This document shows positions 5,812 through 7,653 of a stretch of DNA of 7,653 bases, one piece after another. Each line of letters starts with the position of its first letter. Position 1 is the first letter of the stretch. The DNA is from an uncultured Collinsella sp. (GTDB lineage: Bacteria; Actinomycetota; Coriobacteriia; Coriobacteriales; Coriobacteriaceae). The notes below the pieces were generated by a model. The model made no database searches, was not told the DNA's origin, and was given only the letters and a program-made list of their open reading frames with translations. The stretch lies in NCBI GenBank assembly GCA_902496645.1, contig CABVBR010000096.1, forward strand, positions 1 through 7,653, in the 5' to 3' direction. The translations under genes and the position numbers were made by a program.

Positions 5812-5851
5812 GCCCCCGGAATGTGATTCGTTCGCGTTCCGGGGGCTTTTT
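5812..5851 (+). terminator. Strong rho-independent terminator after the membrane-protein gene
   Basis: GCCCCCGGAA (5812-5821) pairs perfectly with TTCCGGGGGC (5837-5846) around a 15-base loop and is directly followed by five T (5847-5851). It lies 71 bases past the stop codon and ends the tetR-membrane protein unit. The rest of the 5741-5973 gap shows only an AT-rich stretch (about 5889-5960) that should hold the promoter of the next gene; no clear -35/-10 pair could be chosen. Confidence 0.93.
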
Positions 5852-5973
5852 GCTGCCGCGAGGATGCGGCTGAACGATGCGCTCGGGTTAAATCGGATCT
5901 TATATTTCGCATGCGCATTATATGCCTCCATTTTTGGGTACAGTGTTGTCCCGATATTGAGCTTGGGGGATAT

Positions 5974-7476
5974 ATGAAAGATGAAACGATGGGCCAAGAG
6001 GATGCGGCCCAAGATGCAGAAGCGTGTGCCGAGGCCCTGGAGAGCCTAGACCAGATCGCGCTGGCCGAGATTGCGTTTGACGATTCGAGCGTTGATGTGC
6101 GGGATAAGCCGGAAATCGAGGCGCAGCCCGATGATCAGGATGCAAAAGACGATGGCACCGCGCCCACCGAAGACGAGGCGGGGCACGAGAATTCCAAATG
6201 CGAGGCCGACGACCAGCCCGAATCCGACACGAGCGAGGAAACCATCTTGCTCGACAGCTTGCCGGCCGAAGATTCGCTGACCCGCGAGCTTCCCGGCCTG
6301 GGCTCCGCGCCTGCCGTGGACGAGACCATCGCCATGGGCGATATTCCCCTACCGTCCGTTCCTTCGGCACGCGAAGCCGAGGTTCGTCATCGCAAGATGT
6401 CGCCCAAGCGCCGCAACCTGATGGTTGCCGGCGTTGTGGCCGTCGCGCTCGTCGCCGGCGGCGCAGGCTACGCAGCCTGGAACGGATACCGGCAAGAGCA
6501 GGCTGCCATCACCGCCGCCAATGCCCACACGATGATGTCGGTGCAGATTGGCGTACACGCCGCGGGGCTCGAGTGTTCCGCCGGCTCCAAGATTCCCGTG
6601 CAGGTGAGCGGGCAGGATTCCGACGGTTCTTCCGTGAGCGAAACACTCTATGTTGACGAGCACGGCCGTGGCATCAAACTGCTACCCGGTGACTACACGC
6701 TCTCCATTGCCGCCTCCCCCATCGCGTCCGACGGCACCGTCTATACCGTGCCGACCACCAAGGCGCAGGTCACCATTAAGAGCGATGGGCAGGATTTGAG
6801 TGCCCAGACCACCTTTAAGCTTAAGGTGCCTTCGGCCGACACGGTGACTGACGACCAAATCGATGCCGCCGCCAAGTATGCCGAGGAAGGCGGCGCGAGC
6901 TCCGCCGCCACCGCCAAGGTGCTCCAGCAGGCGGCAACCGCGCGGCGCGACGCCGCCGTCAATGCCGTGAGCGCGCAAAAGGCACAGGCGGCCCATGATG
7001 CCGACGCCCGTCACAAGGCAACCGACCTCTACCAGCTCGATATCCCCGTCGAGTGGTACGGCAAGGTCGAGACTTGGCAAAATGGCAGCACGCTATGCAT
7101 CTATCTTGCCGGCGACAGCGATACGCCGATTGTGACGATCGTCGCGGTGCGCGAGGGCGAGAGCTTTACGCCCGATGAAGGCGATACGGTTTTGGGTGCG
7201 GCCAATCTAGGCAACGGTTACACCGTCTATGCTAGCGGTCCTGTCTATCCGTACGTGGTGCCCCAGACCATCAACGGACGCACGCAGAACCCCGTGTCAA
7301 CCTACCCCATGGACACGGCCATTGAGCTTGTCGAGCTTACGACCGGCAACCGCTACACCTATAGCCAGATCAAGAACGTACTGGTCGGCAAAGACGGCAA
7401 AGCCGACGCCGCGACCAAACTCGAGACCGACTACCTCGCCCAGATTCTGATGCCAAGCATCAAGGCCCAGGACTAG
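5974..7476 (+). CDS. Single-pass membrane-anchored protein with acidic cytoplasmic N-terminus and extracytoplasmic beta-rich domains
   Basis: I do not recognise a named family. In the 500-residue product, residues 1-135 are strongly acidic and low-complexity, probably disordered. A basic stretch (138-148, RHRKMSPKRRN) precedes a single transmembrane helix (149-168), implying N-inside, C-outside. Outside, 187-285 is beta-rich, suggestive of an Ig- or transthyretin-like fold (for example LLPGDYTLSI at 236-245); 290-350 is an Ala-rich, probably helical linker; 351-500 opens with LDIPVEWYGKVETW, a start that recalls secreted domains in other Coriobacteriia (from memory). Two similar threonine motifs lie in the acidic region: EETI around T90 and DETI around T118. 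ATG at 5974 was chosen for the GGGGGA (5965-5970) just upstream; the frame is open from 5911 but lacks a site there. It stands as its own unit between two terminator-like regions. Confidence 0.8.
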   Translation: MKDETMGQEDAAQDAEACAEALESLDQIALAEIAFDDSSVDVRDKPEIEAQPDDQDAKDDGTAPTEDEAGHENSKCEADDQPESDTSEETILLDSLPAEDSLTRELPGLGSAPAVDETIAMGDIPLPSVPSAREAEVRHRKMSPKRRNLMVAGVVAVALVAGGAGYAAWNGYRQEQAAITAANAHTMMSVQIGVHAAGLECSAGSKIPVQVSGQDSDGSSVSETLYVDEHGRGIKLLPGDYTLSIAASPIASDGTVYTVPTTKAQVTIKSDGQDLSAQTTFKLKVPSADTVTDDQIDAAAKYAEEGGASSAATAKVLQQAATARRDAAVNAVSAQKAQAAHDADARHKATDLYQLDIPVEWYGKVETWQNGSTLCIYLAGDSDTPIVTIVAVREGESFTPDEGDTVLGAANLGNGYTVYASGPVYPYVVPQTINGRTQNPVSTYPMDTAIELVELTTGNRYTYSQIKNVLVGKDGKADAATKLETDYLAQILMPSIKAQD

Positions 7477-7483
7477 CCGGGCG

Positions 7484-7533
7484 CATCATGGTGCTCCCCA
7501 ACCGTGATGAAGGGGCCAGGAGGTCCTGGCCCC
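7484..7533. terminator. Two tandem hairpins in a convergent intergenic gap
   Basis: The first stem pairs 7484-7492 with 7501-7509 (9 bp, one G-U in the plus-strand transcript, 8-base loop). The second pairs GGGGCCAGG (7512-7520) with CCTGGCCCC (7525-7533) around a 4-base loop. They lie between the stop codons of two convergent genes, where a shared terminator is expected, but neither strand has a proper T-tract, so intrinsic termination is uncertain. Confidence 0.45.
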
Positions 7534-7549
7534 ACAGATCCGTAGATGG

Positions 7550-7653
7550 TTAGGCAAGGAGCCACTTCCATGCGGGAACAACGTGTACCACACCGTGCTC
7601 GCATGGAATATCGGCCTGCTCATCCATGGTAACGATTGCCGACTCGCCAAGAT
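7550..7653 (-). CDS. C-terminal end of an unidentified protein (gene enters from the right edge)
   Basis: Only the last 33 codons are visible, ending in TAA at 7550-7552. They read LGESAIVTMDEQADIPCEHG and continue VVHVVPAWKWLLA. The frame is open to the window edge, has GC-rich third positions, and looks like a folded protein end (alternating hydrophobics, then an aromatic Trp-Lys-Trp close). It is too short to assign a family. It is convergent with the membrane-anchored gene to its left. Confidence 0.6.
   Translation of the reverse strand, partial: LGESAIVTMDEQADIPCEHGVVHVVPAWKWLLA

Noticed and set aside
5911..5973. Earlier start of the membrane-anchored protein, adding 21 residues
   Set aside because: The added residues are hydrophobic and Cys-rich, unlike the acidic region that follows, lie in an AT-rich promoter-like stretch, and have no ribosome binding site.
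7571..7633. Short plus-strand frame starting ATG near the right edge
   Set aside because: About 20 codons before a stop, and it runs antisense to a frame that is open to the window edge with a protein-like C-terminus.
1..7653. tRNA, rRNA, riboswitch, insertion sequence or phage genes
   Set aside because: No cloverleaf, rRNA segment, known riboswitch pattern, transposase or integrase was recognised on reading both strands.

Overview
The window looks like a stretch of chromosome from a GC-rich, anaerobic Actinomycetota of the Coriobacteriia, most like Collinsella. This rests on GC-rich codon third positions, a mannose-type PTS gene, a DUF5692-like membrane protein beside a multi-cluster Fe-S flavoprotein, and a single-pass surface protein of a style familiar from that group. 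The assignment comes from memory of protein families, not from a search.

Layout, left to right. (1) The first 31 codons of a mannose-family PTS EIIA gene lie on the minus strand at 1-94. (2) A 482-base AT-richer intergenic region follows. It holds two perfect palindromes, a cluster of three 20-bp repeat copies forming a 22-bp perfect stem, and a long-stem rho-independent terminator for the operon to its right. (3) A minus-strand operon runs right to left: a 925-residue Fe-S flavoprotein (start 3817), then hypA (start 1005), ending at the terminator at 495-567. (4) A divergent control region (3818-4007) carries two perfect TTGAC(A/G)-N3-(T/C)GTCAA palindromes and a weaker third. (5) On the plus strand come a TetR-family regulator and a polytopic membrane protein (DUF5692-like), closed by a strong terminator at 5812-5851. 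(6) A separate plus-strand gene encodes a 500-residue membrane-anchored protein with a long acidic cytoplasmic N-terminus. (7) Two back-to-back hairpins separate it from the C-terminal end of an unidentified minus-strand gene at the right edge.

The centre of interest is the block from about 577 to 5740. The regulator sits between the flavoprotein and the membrane protein, and the paired operators lie where they could control both directions. The simplest reading is a regulated redox module: a soluble NAD(P)H-dependent flavoprotein with about five or six predicted Fe-S clusters, working with an integral membrane partner of unknown function. The substrate, the inducer and the reason a hydrogenase nickel chaperone (HypA) is co-transcribed cannot be read from the sequence.
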